In this document: positions 1-8,941 of the stretch, in pieces | Numbering within the stretch: the first letter of the stretch is position 1 | How the letters are laid out: every line of letters starts with the position of its first letter | Assembly (NCBI GenBank): GCA_001839685.1 | Contig: MLAK01000014.1 | Location: 56,141 to 67,229, forward strand | DNA: 11,089 nucleotides | Source of the DNA: Tritrichomonas foetus | Taxonomy: Eukaryota > Parabasalia > Tritrichomonadida > Tritrichomonadidae | Direction: 5' to 3' | Program-made: the position numbers and the translations under genes | The notes under the pieces: generated by a model | The model's database searches: none | What the model was told of the DNA's origin: nothing | What the model saw: the letters and a program-made list of their open reading frames with translations, nothing else

Positions 1-110
1 AGATGTATACAAACCAAATAGTCTTAACGTACGAAATCACTAAAATGATCCTTATCATCAGTATTACTTAATACCATCAGTCAAAAATCAAAACCCAAAT
101 AGCTAAAAGA

Positions 111-209
111 ATGACGAAAATTTCCCTTATCGCAAACTTCGCAAATGGCCGAATTCAAAAATATTTCGAAAATGATTCTGAAGAAGCTATTGTTTCAGTT
201 TTCGGGTGA
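111..209 (+). pseudogene. Short 32-codon ORF, possible gene-start remnant
   Basis: An ATG at 111 opens a 32-codon frame that ends in TGA at 207-209. The product starts MTKISLIANFANGR and ends EEAIVSVFG. It mixes charged and hydrophobic residues and lacks the Phe/Ile/Lys/Asn bias typical of translated AT-rich spacer. No family is recognised. No good initiator element precedes it, and the downstream 290 bases hold stops in all plus frames, so it is either chance or the 5' remnant of a decayed gene. It lies upstream of another odd coding-like segment at 503-718 in the same orientation, but no intron signals of the trichomonad type (GTATGT, ACTAACACACAG) join them. Confidence 0.15.
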
Positions 210-408
210 ACAGCTTTCAGTCAATTGTTAAATCTATTTTTTATAGTTATGAGCCATATTTATTCATAGTTTTGAAATTTTGCAACAATTAAACCGAAAA
301 AAGAGCGATTTTGGAGAAAGCCTAAAAAAAAATTGTGAGAAGCTTTTTTTCCAAGAATCACAAAGATTATAATACTGCTTCCCATAATTCTATTTACACT
401 TCTTCTAT

Positions 409-428
409 CGATTTTTAATTAAAAATCG
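409..428. repeat. Perfect 20-bp palindrome
   Basis: The sequence CGATTTTTAATTAAAAATCG reads the same on both strands with no loop. It could form a cruciform or act as a dimer-binding site, but an AT-rich genome yields such palindromes fairly often. It sits between the two coding-like fragments at 111-209 and 503-718. Confidence 0.5.
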
Positions 429-502
429 CGAAAATTTTGATAGTTTTAACTCAGTGATGTTGAATTAATTCAATTTCCATTTGACAAATATGAATGTATT
501 GA

Positions 503-791
503 AATCTTTTCTGTCATAAAATTTTAGTATATGAAGAAAATAGACTGGCAGTCCTCAACAGCACATTCTCAAGCAGGGATACAGATACAACGATTGAAAG
601 ACCAAATCAAGAAAAATGGAATCCAATATGTTTTTTTCCAGACTCGATGCCAAGTGAATTTTCTGATGACTCGCCATTTAGATGGCAAAACATTCGTAAT
701 CTTCTCATTGATGCCTAAATTTTTTTTATTTATATCAAAATTATTAATATTTTTTTTATACTTCATTTTTGTATTTTGGAAAACATTATAA
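503..791 (+). pseudogene. Two-frame coding-like segment, possible frameshifted small gene
   Basis: Two overlapping plus frames are open here. The frame starting with ATG at 531 encodes 86 residues (MKKIDWQSST...), but its last third is Phe/Leu/Ile-rich spacer translation. The frame offset by two bases is open from 503 to a TAA at 716-718. From 533 on it reads far more like a globular or acidic protein: EENRLAVLNSTFSSRD, then a stretch with NQEKWNPICFFPDSMPSEF, ending FRWQNIRNLLIDA. An initiator-like TCATA (514-518) lies 15 bases before the ATG at 531. One reading is a small gene whose start codon is out of frame by one base from its body. No homologue is recognised, and chance is possible. 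Confidence 0.25.
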
Positions 792-1036
792 TTTTCGATG
801 GAGGGTCATATGATAATAAAAAGCACGATTTATGATAAGAAATAATCAAGATATTAATGCTATAAAATCACTTTTTATCTCAATAATTCTCAGAAATTTC
901 TGTTTGGGTTTATTTTTTTCTCACAATTTTTTTATGGATTTGGTTTTCTCTGTATCTTGATTATTAAATTATAATATTTATATATTATTAATAGGATTAC
1001 AATTAAATAATTTTTAGATGACTATAATATCAACAA
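792..1036. other. AT-rich spacer and 3' flank of the Myb gene
   Basis: No gene is seen. On the minus strand the Myb stop codon (1037-1039, TAA) is followed about 21 bases later by TAAA (1013-1016). That resembles the trichomonad polyadenylation signal, which is a UAAA at or near the stop codon. The rest is low-complexity A/T. Confidence 0.4.
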
Positions 1037-1867
1037 TTATTCATTTAGATCTCTCAATAGTCTTCTACATCTAGAGCTAGTTAGTTTGTATACATCTTTT
1101 TGAATTTCATTCATCTGAATATTTTGATGATTGAAATAAATGGAACTGTTTGATTCCATTCCTTGCGTATTATTATTTTGTTGAATGGCTTCTTTTTGAA
1201 TTTCCTCAAAGGAATTTTCATTATCATTATCGTAGTAACTATCGCTTTCATAATCGCTATCAAAGACATAGACACTGTTCTTTGATTTTGAATTGTTTAG
1301 ATTGTTTGTACAGCTCGAATTGTTTGAATACGATGAACCATTAAAATAAAAATTTTGGTTCACATTTTTACAGTTCCAACTCTTACTTCGTGTGTTGTAA
1401 ATGATGTTATCGCGATTAATATTATTATTATTATTCGTAGTATTGTATCGAGTATTTTCTTTTGGATTGATGTTTTTCACGCTTTGGGAAGGTGTCTGGG
1501 AGTCTGCCCGCCTCTTTTCTTTGTTTTTGAGATCCCTCCTATTGAGTACTGCCCATCTACACTTCACACTGATGTCTGTTCTGTTCGGGAAAAATTTGGA
1601 GATCTTCACCCATTTTGGACCCAATTCTTGATATTTTTGTCTCAACAAGCAATCTTCCTCTTCGCTGTATGGGCCATTATTGATTGTTGGAGAAAGATAT
1701 GACATGTATCGATCTTTACATTGGCGAGCATTTCGTTTTTCCATATATGATGCAATTGTTGACCAGTTGTCATCTCCAAATTGCGCAACAAGGTCGACGA
1801 GTAAGCAGTCTTCTTCAGATGTAAAACCAGATCGGGGATGTGAGCGTCCTGAACTCTTTGCTTTCAT
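1037..1867 (-). CDS. Two-repeat Myb-like DNA-binding protein with Asn-rich tail
   Basis: This is a 276-residue putative nuclear transcription regulator. Two SANT/Myb repeats are visible: residues about 14-60 (FTSEEDCLL..., W35, then RNARQCKDRY in the recognition-helix position) and about 65-111 (YSEEEDCLL..., W86, then NRTDISVKCRW with W105). In the first repeat the usual outer Trp positions are Phe15 and Tyr54. In the second, the first Trp is Tyr67, as is common in R3 repeats. The spacing matches R2R3-type Myb, a very expanded family in trichomonads, where members bind promoters. Residues 112-121 are basic and may be a nuclear localisation signal. Residues 133-200 are Asn/Ser-rich with a run of five Asn, residues 203-222 are acidic (Asp/Glu/Tyr), and the C-terminus is basic. 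The start is fixed by an in-frame TGA two codons upstream. Target genes cannot be read from sequence. Confidence 0.93.
   Translation of the reverse strand: MKAKSSGRSHPRSGFTSEEDCLLVDLVAQFGDDNWSTIASYMEKRNARQCKDRYMSYLSPTINNGPYSEEEDCLLRQKYQELGPKWVKISKFFPNRTDISVKCRWAVLNRRDLKNKEKRRADSQTPSQSVKNINPKENTRYNTTNNNNNINRDNIIYNTRSKSWNCKNVNQNFYFNGSSYSNNSSCTNNLNNSKSKNSVYVFDSDYESDSYYDNDNENSFEEIQKEAIQQNNNTQGMESNSSIYFNHQNIQMNEIQKDVYKLTSSRCRRLLRDLNE
1421..1435 (-). repeat. ATT/AAT trinucleotide run coding for five Asn
   Basis: Five perfect ATT units on the plus strand encode Asn145-149 of the Myb protein. Such runs are unstable in length and fall in the likely disordered tail, outside the DNA-binding repeats. 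Confidence 0.8.
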
Positions 1868-1883
1868 GAATCAGTAAAAAATA

Positions 1884-1889
1884 AAATGA
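1884..1889 (-). promoter_or_regulatory. Initiator (Inr) candidate of the Myb gene
   Basis: TCATTT on the minus strand, with the A at 1887, lies 20 bases upstream of the Myb ATG. It fits the trichomonad initiator consensus TCA+1-pyrimidine-(T/A), which usually gives leaders of only a few to about 20 bases. A second TCATT overlaps it just upstream (1889-1893). Confidence 0.5.
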
Positions 1890-4800
1890 ATGAAATTGTG
1901 TGAAATTTGTTTTCAAAGATGGTGTGAATCACGTTGAAGGATTACTCAAATTGTATTTATAGGAATTATTTTTTCTCTGAAATATGAGAGCGAATGGAAT
2001 GCATATTTGATTATTTCTTTCAATTTAAGATAGAAATTCATAAAATAAAGCTGTTAAAAAATATTTTTTCAAGAAATTTCAAAACATAATAAAATAATTA
2101 AAAACAAAGAGCTATTGAAATTTTTGTTAAGAAATTACTTCTATGTATATAAAAGGAGAAGAAGAGCACCTTATTAAGACATAATAAAAAAGAATATATT
2201 TTGTGAACTCAAGGTGAGAAGTTAACAATAGCATTTAAATATTTCTTTATTGAAATGTCAAGATTTTTCAAAACTTTACGATAAGATTGAGAGTTATTTA
2301 TAATTTATGAGAGATTTCAATTCAATATTTTCAAAATATAATCAGTTTTGATAACATTTTTTTTCAGAAACTAGAAAAAAACTGATGGTTGAGAATTCAA
2401 TTTTTAAATATTAACATTTTCAATTTATTTGTATTGAAAAAATATTGAAAGAAATAGAGAAATCCATGAAATAATAGCATCATCCTAAAATTCGTACTTC
2501 TTGTACATATAGATATACTTGCTAAGAGATGGAAGACAATCATCTCAGCATGATTGTGTTTTGAAATGCCATTGTTAACTGAGTTTATAGTCACTTTAGT
2601 TTCTGAATGGTCTTCTTTTCAATTTTGATATATATGAGCGGTTGAAAAACAGATTCTGAACAATTATTTCAAATTTGGTTATTCAAAAATATCTCATTTA
2701 TCCAAAAATTATTTCAAGACACATTCACTAATCAAATTATTTCTGAAAATTGAGTATATTTTATTATTTTTAGAAAAATTTGAAAAGCGAAATTAATAAA
2801 AACATCGATCATATTGAAAATTGAAGATACTTTTGACACAATTTTCAAACATCTTACTGTCCATATGAAATCTTTTGTGTATCACTGTTCATGAGCTGTG
2901 TTTTCGACAAATAACAAAACATCCTTTTCGAAATGGTTTTCAAGAGTTATTCTCATAAAAGAAAACTTTGACAGTCAAAATCTCCAATAATTTCGATTTC
3001 TTTTGATGAGAAATTCGAAATTGATCAATGAGTACCATAATGAATTTTTTACATTCATTATTACATCAGAATTAAAGCACTATTCGTGCAGAATGAATAA
3101 ATTAAATATTATCTCCTTTATTTCCTTTTCAAATCGATACAGTTACTGTATTACAGCATGGTATGCAAAAGCATGTATAATATTAAAGAATTTATTTATA
3201 TTTTTGAAAATTTTCACATGTATTTCGCAAAATATGGAGAAAATGAATTGTTTTTCGTTTTTGCTCATTCGATAACCAATTAATGATTTGATAAGGAAAA
3301 TATACATTTAATGATGGTATAAAGATTTTTCATAACACAAAAATTTTCATCCGAATATCGAATTACTGTCATCCAGACATTTATAAAGAATATGGAATTC
3401 TTATGTGTAAATTCTTCTCGACTGTAATTATCTGAGAAAATGAATAACGTGTTTTCATGAGCAACGTATTTATCCTCAAATTCCGATAATTGACTAAACT
3501 GTAATATTTTTGGATATAATATTAAATCATTTCCTTTTTCATTTATATATAAACTTGTTTATTTCCCATTAGATTAGATGGACCATTAATATACTGTAAA
3601 TTCTTTTTCCAACTATTTATTCATTATTTTAAAATTACTAAATTAAAACTCCAAATGATCATATTTCTACTCTATATGATAATGTATGCGTTTTTCCTAA
3701 ATTGTGGAATGAAAAAAATGATTTTCGAAAGGTTTTTTCTGAACTTTGGTGAGGATAAAGGTAGAATATCAATATACTTTGCAATTCGTATTTGAGCCTT
3801 GTTCATTGATCAACGTGAGTGAAAAGGGTATTCATTTCGAATGAATTTTTTGGGAAGGTATCACATATTGTTCATTAGAGAGTCACTTTAGAGAACATAT
3901 CTATCTATTTTGATTTTAGACCAAATGGAGTGTGAGTTTTGTTTTGCTACTGAAAAAAATTCATCTTTCTTCAAGCTTCATAAATAACAAGAAAAACAAT
4001 CCTTCATTTTTACATAAAATATATTTACTTTCCCTAAAAACATCAATTCATAAAATGATATGGTGTTTTCATAACTTATCAGCATGAAATCGAAGAGTCA
4101 CATCGGTTCTTTTTCATTTAAAAAGCTTTTTGAGGTTGCAACACAAAGTCCACAATAAGATTTCTATTTCTATAAAATAAGTTGCAATAAATTCATATAT
4201 AGAAATATAATTTTCATTTATTCTTCTTCTTTCTTCAGTTTATTATATAATTCACCAGTTCAGTCTCAAGATTCTTGAACATTTCGTCATCATCACTATT
4301 ATGTGAAAGTTAAATGTTCTTGTCTATCAATCAACAACTTAATTTAAAGAATACTTGACTCAAAAGATCTTCATCAAACTTTTCATCTAATTTGTCTTGT
4401 TGTGATGTTCATTATTGAGTGTTGACAGTTTCTTCATTTTGATCAACCTATTTCTATTTAAACCTTTTGATGGTTTGATTAATCTTATGTGGATCACAAA
4501 TTTTGATGAAAAAACAAGTAATAAAACGATGGATATTGATAAAAAATGAATGGAAAATCATTTTTGAACTTTACTTTTGTTATTCATGATACTCATAATT
4601 GAACTTCCTTTGTATTCATTTTTCATACTCTTTTACAATTATCATGTGTCATTGATTTCTCTTCCCTATTATCACTTTAGAATATTTCACATTCCTAGCT
4701 TTCTGTGTTTCTGATTTTACTAATTTCTCTTCCATTTTTCCCATGAAAAGCCACCTATGATCTGATTATATTGGCGATTTTTATCTCATGGAGTAAATAT

Positions 4801-5366
4801 CTCAATGGTATTTTCGTTTCTTTTCATTTATTGATTCTGCTATCCAATTTGTTTCATATTTGCATGCATTTAATGAAGGATTATTCCATGAAATATCACT
4901 AAATTAACTCTGAATTGATTTATGATGAATACAAAATCGGTTTCGATCGCACATTTGTAAATATCTATTATCAATATATTTAGAATTATCATAATTATGC
5001 CATCTAATCACTAAAAATTTCCTAAATTGAATAAGACCAAATATTGCTCATCCTTCAAATAAAGCAGATAATTAAGACTTAACATTCGAATTGTGTAAAT
5101 AAAGAAAGGCTTGTAAAAATACTTTTCCACTCAAAGGTGAATTTCTTCATCAATAAAAATTCGTGAATCGTGAAAAAAATCATTTCAAATAGTGAATAAC
5201 TTATAGATATTAAATGCAACAATACTATACTATTAAATATGCCATATTCCGGTGGATTCTAAGTTTCCATTGAGGAAAGTTTTTTACTTTTCAAATAAAC
5301 TATTCAATTTTTATGAATTATTTTACATTATTATTTAAGAATTCGTTTATTTTCAACCAAATATAT

Positions 5367-5371
5367 TCACA
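5367..5371 (+). promoter_or_regulatory. Initiator candidate of the DENN gene
   Basis: TCACA, with the A at 5369, lies 25 bases before the ATG at 5394 and fits TCA+1-pyrimidine-(T/A). It is a weaker match than the TCATTT/TCATTA elements of the other genes. Confidence 0.35.
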
Positions 5372-5393
5372 AAAAGTAATAATTGTACGTTAA

Positions 5394-7013
5394 ATGCGGC
5401 GAAGCCTCTCACGCCCTACTGCTTTTAACAATGGAAGTAGCCCAAGGCGAGTCATGAGATTCCGTCGAAACAATAGTGCGTTCAATGATAGCGACGATGC
5501 CCTCACAATTATTCGACGAACATCAGATCAATTCAAAAGTATTATCGAAGGCGTTTACATCATTGGAACTTATCCATGGCAATCTTTCGATGAGCCGACT
5601 CGACTTTTGTTCAATTCCAAATTTTCATTCGACGATTCAATCATCCCTTTTATTTTCCCGCATGGTCGAAAAATCTTCAGGAAACAATTTGTTAATCCAA
5701 ATGAAATGCTTTCCGAAGTTTTTGAAGATGATGATAAAAATGGGAATTTCGTCACTCTTTATTTTCCTGAAAAAACTAATTGCCCGTATTTATATTGTTA
5801 TAAATATTGTGTTTCGCCATTAACCCTTCCATCAATCACACATGAGTTTTCTTTACAGGAGTTAATCTCTCACATGACATGCTCTGATGTTCCGTATTGT
5901 GAAATTTGTGTAGCGATTCAATCAAAACTGCCGTATGATACATTATTTAAAAATATGATTTTTTGGTACTTGAAATGTGAGACCATTTCAAGAATAGAAG
6001 CCTACGATTTAATTGAATCAGCTTTATTACAAGGGAAAGAAAGCAACCACAAAAAAGACTTTTCACCACTTCCTTTGAATTCTGGTGGATCAATTTTACT
6101 TCAAGATATTCCAGATTCTCCAACTACTCAGATCCCTGCATGCGGGTGGCCAGAGAAAAATGCCCTAAAAATCAAGAACATTATTAAAGCAACAGCCAAC
6201 AGGATGATGCCACAGCCTAACGAAACCATAACTTTGGATTTTTCGCCATTTCCAATTTTTGAATGGACACGACCAATGTCAGTGAAAAGCTACTTTCCTT
6301 TTGCTCGAACTTGTATTTATGAATTGGTATCAAGAGTATCTCCTCCTGCTTTAGCAATGATTCTTGGTACTTTAGCACTCGAAAAATCTATGGTTATTTA
6401 TCATAATCATGAAGAAGTTGTGTCTCGAGTTATTTTAGCACTTCATTATATGTTAAAACCTTTACGGTGGGTTTCTGGATCGATTTCTATTTTACCAAAA
6501 TCACTTATTGATTTGTTCCATGCTCCAAACCCACTTCTAATTGGAACATCTCTTCCACCGAGTGATCAAACTATAGATTATGCAAATTTTGTTTTTATTG
6601 ATCTTGTCAAATGTGAGATTACAGTGAATGATGCCATACCTGATATACCATTTGAATATACTTTCGAAGAAGATGTGAAGGATGTATGGGATGAAATTAA
6701 AGATCCACAAGATCCTAAATTGAATCGTATTATTATGGCTGCCAACTTGGCCATTCGTGATATATTAGGACCAGCTGAAGCGAGCATCGTTTCTGATTTT
6801 TCTGATATTGATAACACAACTTCTAAGTTTGTTCAGGAACTCTACTTAGAACAATTTGATCCAATGGCAAGAGAATATTTGACAACATTTTCTGAAACAC
6901 AAATGTTTCATTTGCATGTTGAACAAGAATGTAGGAAACGGTCTGATGCAATTAAACTGGCTAAAGAGTGTAGCCAATATGAAAAGATGAATCAACCTGG
7001 AAATTCAACATAA
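5394..7013 (+). CDS. DENN-domain protein, probable Rab GEF
   Basis: This 539-residue protein has the tripartite DENN architecture, known in other eukaryotes for catalysing GDP-GTP exchange on Rab GTPases in membrane traffic. Residues 1-35 are Arg/Ser-rich and probably disordered. The uDENN-like part is about 52-146 (TYPWQ at 59-63, FIFPHGRKI at 86-94, then TLYFPE and a YCYKYCVSP strand). A variable linker follows. The cDENN core is about 300-412: LVSRVSPPALAMILGTLALEKSMVIY, LKPLRWVSGSISILPKSL and LFHAPNPLLIGTS match the family's Leu-rich helix, the P-x-W step and the aPxPfliG loop. The dDENN tail is about 440-512 (FDPMAREYLTTFSETQMF). The start is firm because TAA directly precedes the ATG. 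The stop is TAAA (7011-7014), overlapping a trichomonad-type poly(A) signal. No extra domains (PH, C1, WD40) are present, so it is a minimal DENN protein. Which Rab it acts on is not evident. Confidence 0.9.
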   Translation: MRRSLSRPTAFNNGSSPRRVMRFRRNNSAFNDSDDALTIIRRTSDQFKSIIEGVYIIGTYPWQSFDEPTRLLFNSKFSFDDSIIPFIFPHGRKIFRKQFVNPNEMLSEVFEDDDKNGNFVTLYFPEKTNCPYLYCYKYCVSPLTLPSITHEFSLQELISHMTCSDVPYCEICVAIQSKLPYDTLFKNMIFWYLKCETISRIEAYDLIESALLQGKESNHKKDFSPLPLNSGGSILLQDIPDSPTTQIPACGWPEKNALKIKNIIKATANRMMPQPNETITLDFSPFPIFEWTRPMSVKSYFPFARTCIYELVSRVSPPALAMILGTLALEKSMVIYHNHEEVVSRVILALHYMLKPLRWVSGSISILPKSLIDLFHAPNPLLIGTSLPPSDQTIDYANFVFIDLVKCEITVNDAIPDIPFEYTFEEDVKDVWDEIKDPQDPKLNRIIMAANLAIRDILGPAEASIVSDFSDIDNTTSKFVQELYLEQFDPMAREYLTTFSETQMFHLHVEQECRKRSDAIKLAKECSQYEKMNQPGNST

Positions 7014-7014
7014 A
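7011..7014 (+). terminator. Stop-overlapping TAAA poly(A)-type signal of the DENN gene
   Basis: The TAA stop codon is followed by A, giving TAAA. In Trichomonas the UAAA that directs cleavage and polyadenylation commonly includes the stop codon, and this position matches that arrangement. Confidence 0.4.
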
Positions 7015-7591
7015 AAGCAATTTGACATGTAATATGAATGATTCACTGCATCAAAATGATATGCGTGTTTCTGATTTTGATTTCCTTTTAACAGGATTAC
7101 ATCACGAATGTGCTGTTGAACAGAATTGTCTATTTGATTAATTTTTATGTATACTGTATTCCGCAGTAAAATGCTATTATGAATTAAATGATTATTTTTC
7201 GAAAATATTTTAATATGTGACACTTTCTTGGTATCTACTAAAAGCTATTAGTGATTCACGATAAAACATATATCCTTTTTCATGATCTTTGAGATTTTAA
7301 AATCTTCAATCTTGTCTCACTCAGTTTTGGTCCTGTATTCTCGAGCATTTGATTATCAGCTAATAACTATTAATAATTATTTATCCTCAAATTATTGAAC
7401 ACCGAGAAAAAACTGTGACATTTCATTAATGGGGAAAATAGATCTTATGCATAAATTCATTCCGTTTCGAATACTATTATATGAAAATTTTCATTTCCAA
7501 ATCCCATCAAAACATCAAATCATTTGTTGTAATGTGAGTGTTTCATTTTTATATACACAACAGCAGCAACAATGAGAGAAACAAAATAAAT

Positions 7592-7651
7592 CAAAATGAA
7601 AGAAAATAAAACAAAATGAAAGAAAATAAAGCAAAATGAAATAAAGAAAAG
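7592..7651. repeat. 20-bp purine-rich tandem repeat, three units
   Basis: Three consecutive 20-base units begin CAAAATGAAA: 7592-7611 and 7612-7631 differ only at the last base, and 7632-7651 is diverged in its second half. A partial CAAAATAAA precedes them at 7582. The strand bias is strong (A/G on plus, T/C on minus). On the minus strand the array lies just downstream of the propeller gene's stop codon and poly(A)-type signals. Confidence 0.75.
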
Positions 7652-7670
7652 ATATACTACGTAATATCAA

Positions 7671-7680
7671 CTTTTATTTA
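7671..7680 (-). terminator. Tandem TAAA / AATAAA signal after the propeller gene
   Basis: On the minus strand TAAATAAAAG starts about 11 bases after the TGA stop (7691-7693). It contains two TAAA units and one AATAAA, which suits a trichomonad polyadenylation signal. Confidence 0.4.
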
Positions 7681-7690
7681 CATTATTGAA

Positions 7691-8911
7691 TCAAATCTCC
7701 ATAAAGGAGCTCTTCAATATCTGTCCGTACTCACCTGTTGTTACCAAATAATTACCATCCTTTGTTTTCGTCATCCAATAGAGTCTTTTTGTTCCTGTCC
7801 TGGAAAACGCCTTCCACGTGGTTCCTCTGTCTTCACTCACGATCACCATGGAGTTTCTGTTTGCGTCTGGCTCATCCGCCCAAGTGTGTGAGCTTGCATA
7901 GCTACAGTCCAGACATGCAAAAAGTTTATCATTATCTTCATCTTTGAAGAAACTCCTCACTATTTTAATGGACGGATCAAATTCCTCAAAAGTATCGCAC
8001 ACATGTGTCCAATTTTTACCACCATTTGATGATTTGTATATTCCTGGATGATTTTCACTATCGCCATCAACACCAATCAACACTTCTTCAGTTGAATAAG
8101 CAAAAACTGAAAATATCACTTTATAGTCACCATCATTTAGAATTTCGAAGACTTTCTCCCAATTTTCTCCATTGTCAGTTGATTTGAAAACACGAGCATG
8201 CGAAATATTGGAATGCCCTTCATCCTCACCAACGCCAAGATACCAAGTTCGATTTCCAGCATACGTGATGGCGCGCAAATTATCACAGCCACCTTCAGGA
8301 CAGTAATTTTTCAGTCTAAATGTCTGTCCATAATCATTACTGATATAAATTTCGTTCGGATTTTTCGAAACTATTAAAATATTATCATCGGGATTGAATT
8401 TCATGGAAAACCCAGTTCCTGTGAGGTTTTGGATGGTCCAATTGAGTCCCCCATCTGTGGAACGAAGGAAGTAGTCAGGAACAAGTCCAACGAAGTCGCC
8501 ATTTGATAATTCTTGGAATGAATATAAGGAAAACATATCTGGCTGGCCAACGTAGACCTTCGTCCAGGTTTCTCCGTCATCGATCGAGCGAAAGAGAGTC
8601 GGGCTGCAGGTGTTTTCATGAATGTCCGAGCCGCCGCCGGCCAGAATAACTCCGCGATTCGTATTGTAAAGCGTGGCGAGTTGCATTGCTGAAGAAACGT
8701 CGCTTTTATCTTTTCGACAACGAAGGACTTCCCTCCAGATTAAAACTTGACCGATTTTGCGCGGAAGGAAAAAATACACCAAAAGACCCGTGGCAATAAC
8801 CGCTATTAATGCAAACACTGAAAGGAGAATAATGCAAAGCTTATTTACACGAGATGATTGCGTTTTTGTTGTTGTTGCACTTTCGTCAAATTGAAGAAGA
8901 GTTTCATTCAT
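7691..8911 (-). CDS. Type II membrane protein with six Asp-box (BNR) repeats
   Basis: This protein has 406 residues from the chosen start, or 418 if the upstream ATG at 8945-8947 is used. I chose the ATG at 8909-8911 because two tandem initiator matches lie 12 and 17 bases before it, between the two ATGs. A short polar N-terminal tail is followed by one hydrophobic segment (about residues 25-49, CIILLSVFALIAVIATGLLVYFF) with basic flanks and no signal-peptide cleavage pattern, so the C-terminal bulk should be lumenal or extracellular. The ectodomain carries six S/T-x-D-x-G-x-x-W boxes: SIDDGETW, STDGGLNW, SNDYGQTF, STDNGENW, SSNGGKNW and SEDRGTTW. This is the count expected for a six-bladed propeller as in sialidases, though sortilin/Ycf48-type propellers share the box. 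The sialidase (F/Y)RIP arginine motif is not seen where it should be (MQLATLYNTNRG), so activity is doubtful. Five N-glycosylation sequons and seven ectodomain Cys suit an exposed domain. Ligand unknown. Confidence 0.88.
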   Translation of the reverse strand: MNETLLQFDESATTTKTQSSRVNKLCIILLSVFALIAVIATGLLVYFFLPRKIGQVLIWREVLRCRKDKSDVSSAMQLATLYNTNRGVILAGGGSDIHENTCSPTLFRSIDDGETWTKVYVGQPDMFSLYSFQELSNGDFVGLVPDYFLRSTDGGLNWTIQNLTGTGFSMKFNPDDNILIVSKNPNEIYISNDYGQTFRLKNYCPEGGCDNLRAITYAGNRTWYLGVGEDEGHSNISHARVFKSTDNGENWEKVFEILNDGDYKVIFSVFAYSTEEVLIGVDGDSENHPGIYKSSNGGKNWTHVCDTFEEFDPSIKIVRSFFKDEDNDKLFACLDCSYASSHTWADEPDANRNSMVIVSEDRGTTWKAFSRTGTKRLYWMTKTKDGNYLVTTGEYGQILKSSFMEI

Positions 8912-8919
8912 TGTCGGAA

Positions 8920-8930
8920 ATGTGATGTGA
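8920..8930 (-). promoter_or_regulatory. Tandem initiator elements of the propeller gene
   Basis: The minus strand reads TCACATCACAT, two overlapping TCACAT initiator matches with candidate start adenines at 8928 and 8923. These give leaders of 17 and 12 bases before the ATG at 8909-8911. Their position downstream of the first ATG (8945-8947) argues that this first ATG is not in the mRNA. Confidence 0.5.
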
Positions 8931-8941
8931 AATTGGCATCC

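Larger units (their letters stand above)
1868..5393. other. 3.5-kb AT-rich intergenic region without a supportable gene
   Basis: This region lies between the divergent Myb and DENN genes. Stops are dense in all frames, and the few open stretches (for example 3006-3275 on plus and 2397-2594 on minus) have spacer-like composition and no initiator element, so I call no gene. Small items seen are a TATATAAAAGG string at 2146-2156, a 7-bp stem with 6-base loop at 2537-2556, and a 6-bp stem followed by a T-run at 3830-3851 (ATTCAT/ATGAAT). No tRNA box B, snRNA or rRNA signature was recognised. It may hold unrecognised non-coding RNA or decayed repeats. Confidence 0.5.
7014..7690. other. Convergent intergenic region between DENN and propeller genes
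   Basis: These 680 AT-rich bases lie between the two facing genes. No gene is supportable: an open minus frame at 7005-7223 overlaps the DENN 3' end and has spacer composition. A perfect 14-bp palindrome AGATTTTAAAATCT lies at 7292-7305 and a purine-rich tandem repeat at 7592-7651. Both transcripts should end in this interval. Confidence 0.5.

Noticed and set aside
1355..1702. 115-codon plus ORF inside the Myb gene
   Set aside because: It is antisense to a clear two-repeat Myb protein; the hydrophobic product is a shadow of that gene.
2146..2156. TATATAAAAGG, a textbook TATA box
   Set aside because: Trichomonad protein genes rely on the initiator rather than TATA, no gene follows, and such strings are expected in AT-rich DNA.
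2397..2594. 65-codon minus ORF
   Set aside because: Spacer-like composition, no initiator before its start and no recognisable family.
3003..3275. 90-codon plus ORF
   Set aside because: It begins with TTG (first ATG at 3006), has Phe/Ile/Lys/Asn spacer composition, no initiator and no recognisable motif.
4084..4158. 24-codon ATG ORF (MKSKSHIGSFSFKKLF...)
   Set aside because: Too short, and only a weak TCATA initiator-like string lies upstream; no trichomonad intron signal follows to extend it.
1868..5393. CRISPR array or tRNA genes in the large spacer
   Set aside because: No regularly spaced direct repeats and no box A/box B pair with a cloverleaf were found, and the genome looks eukaryotic.
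7005..7223. 72-codon minus ORF overlapping the DENN 3' end
   Set aside because: Composition and position fit antisense spacer, with no start context.
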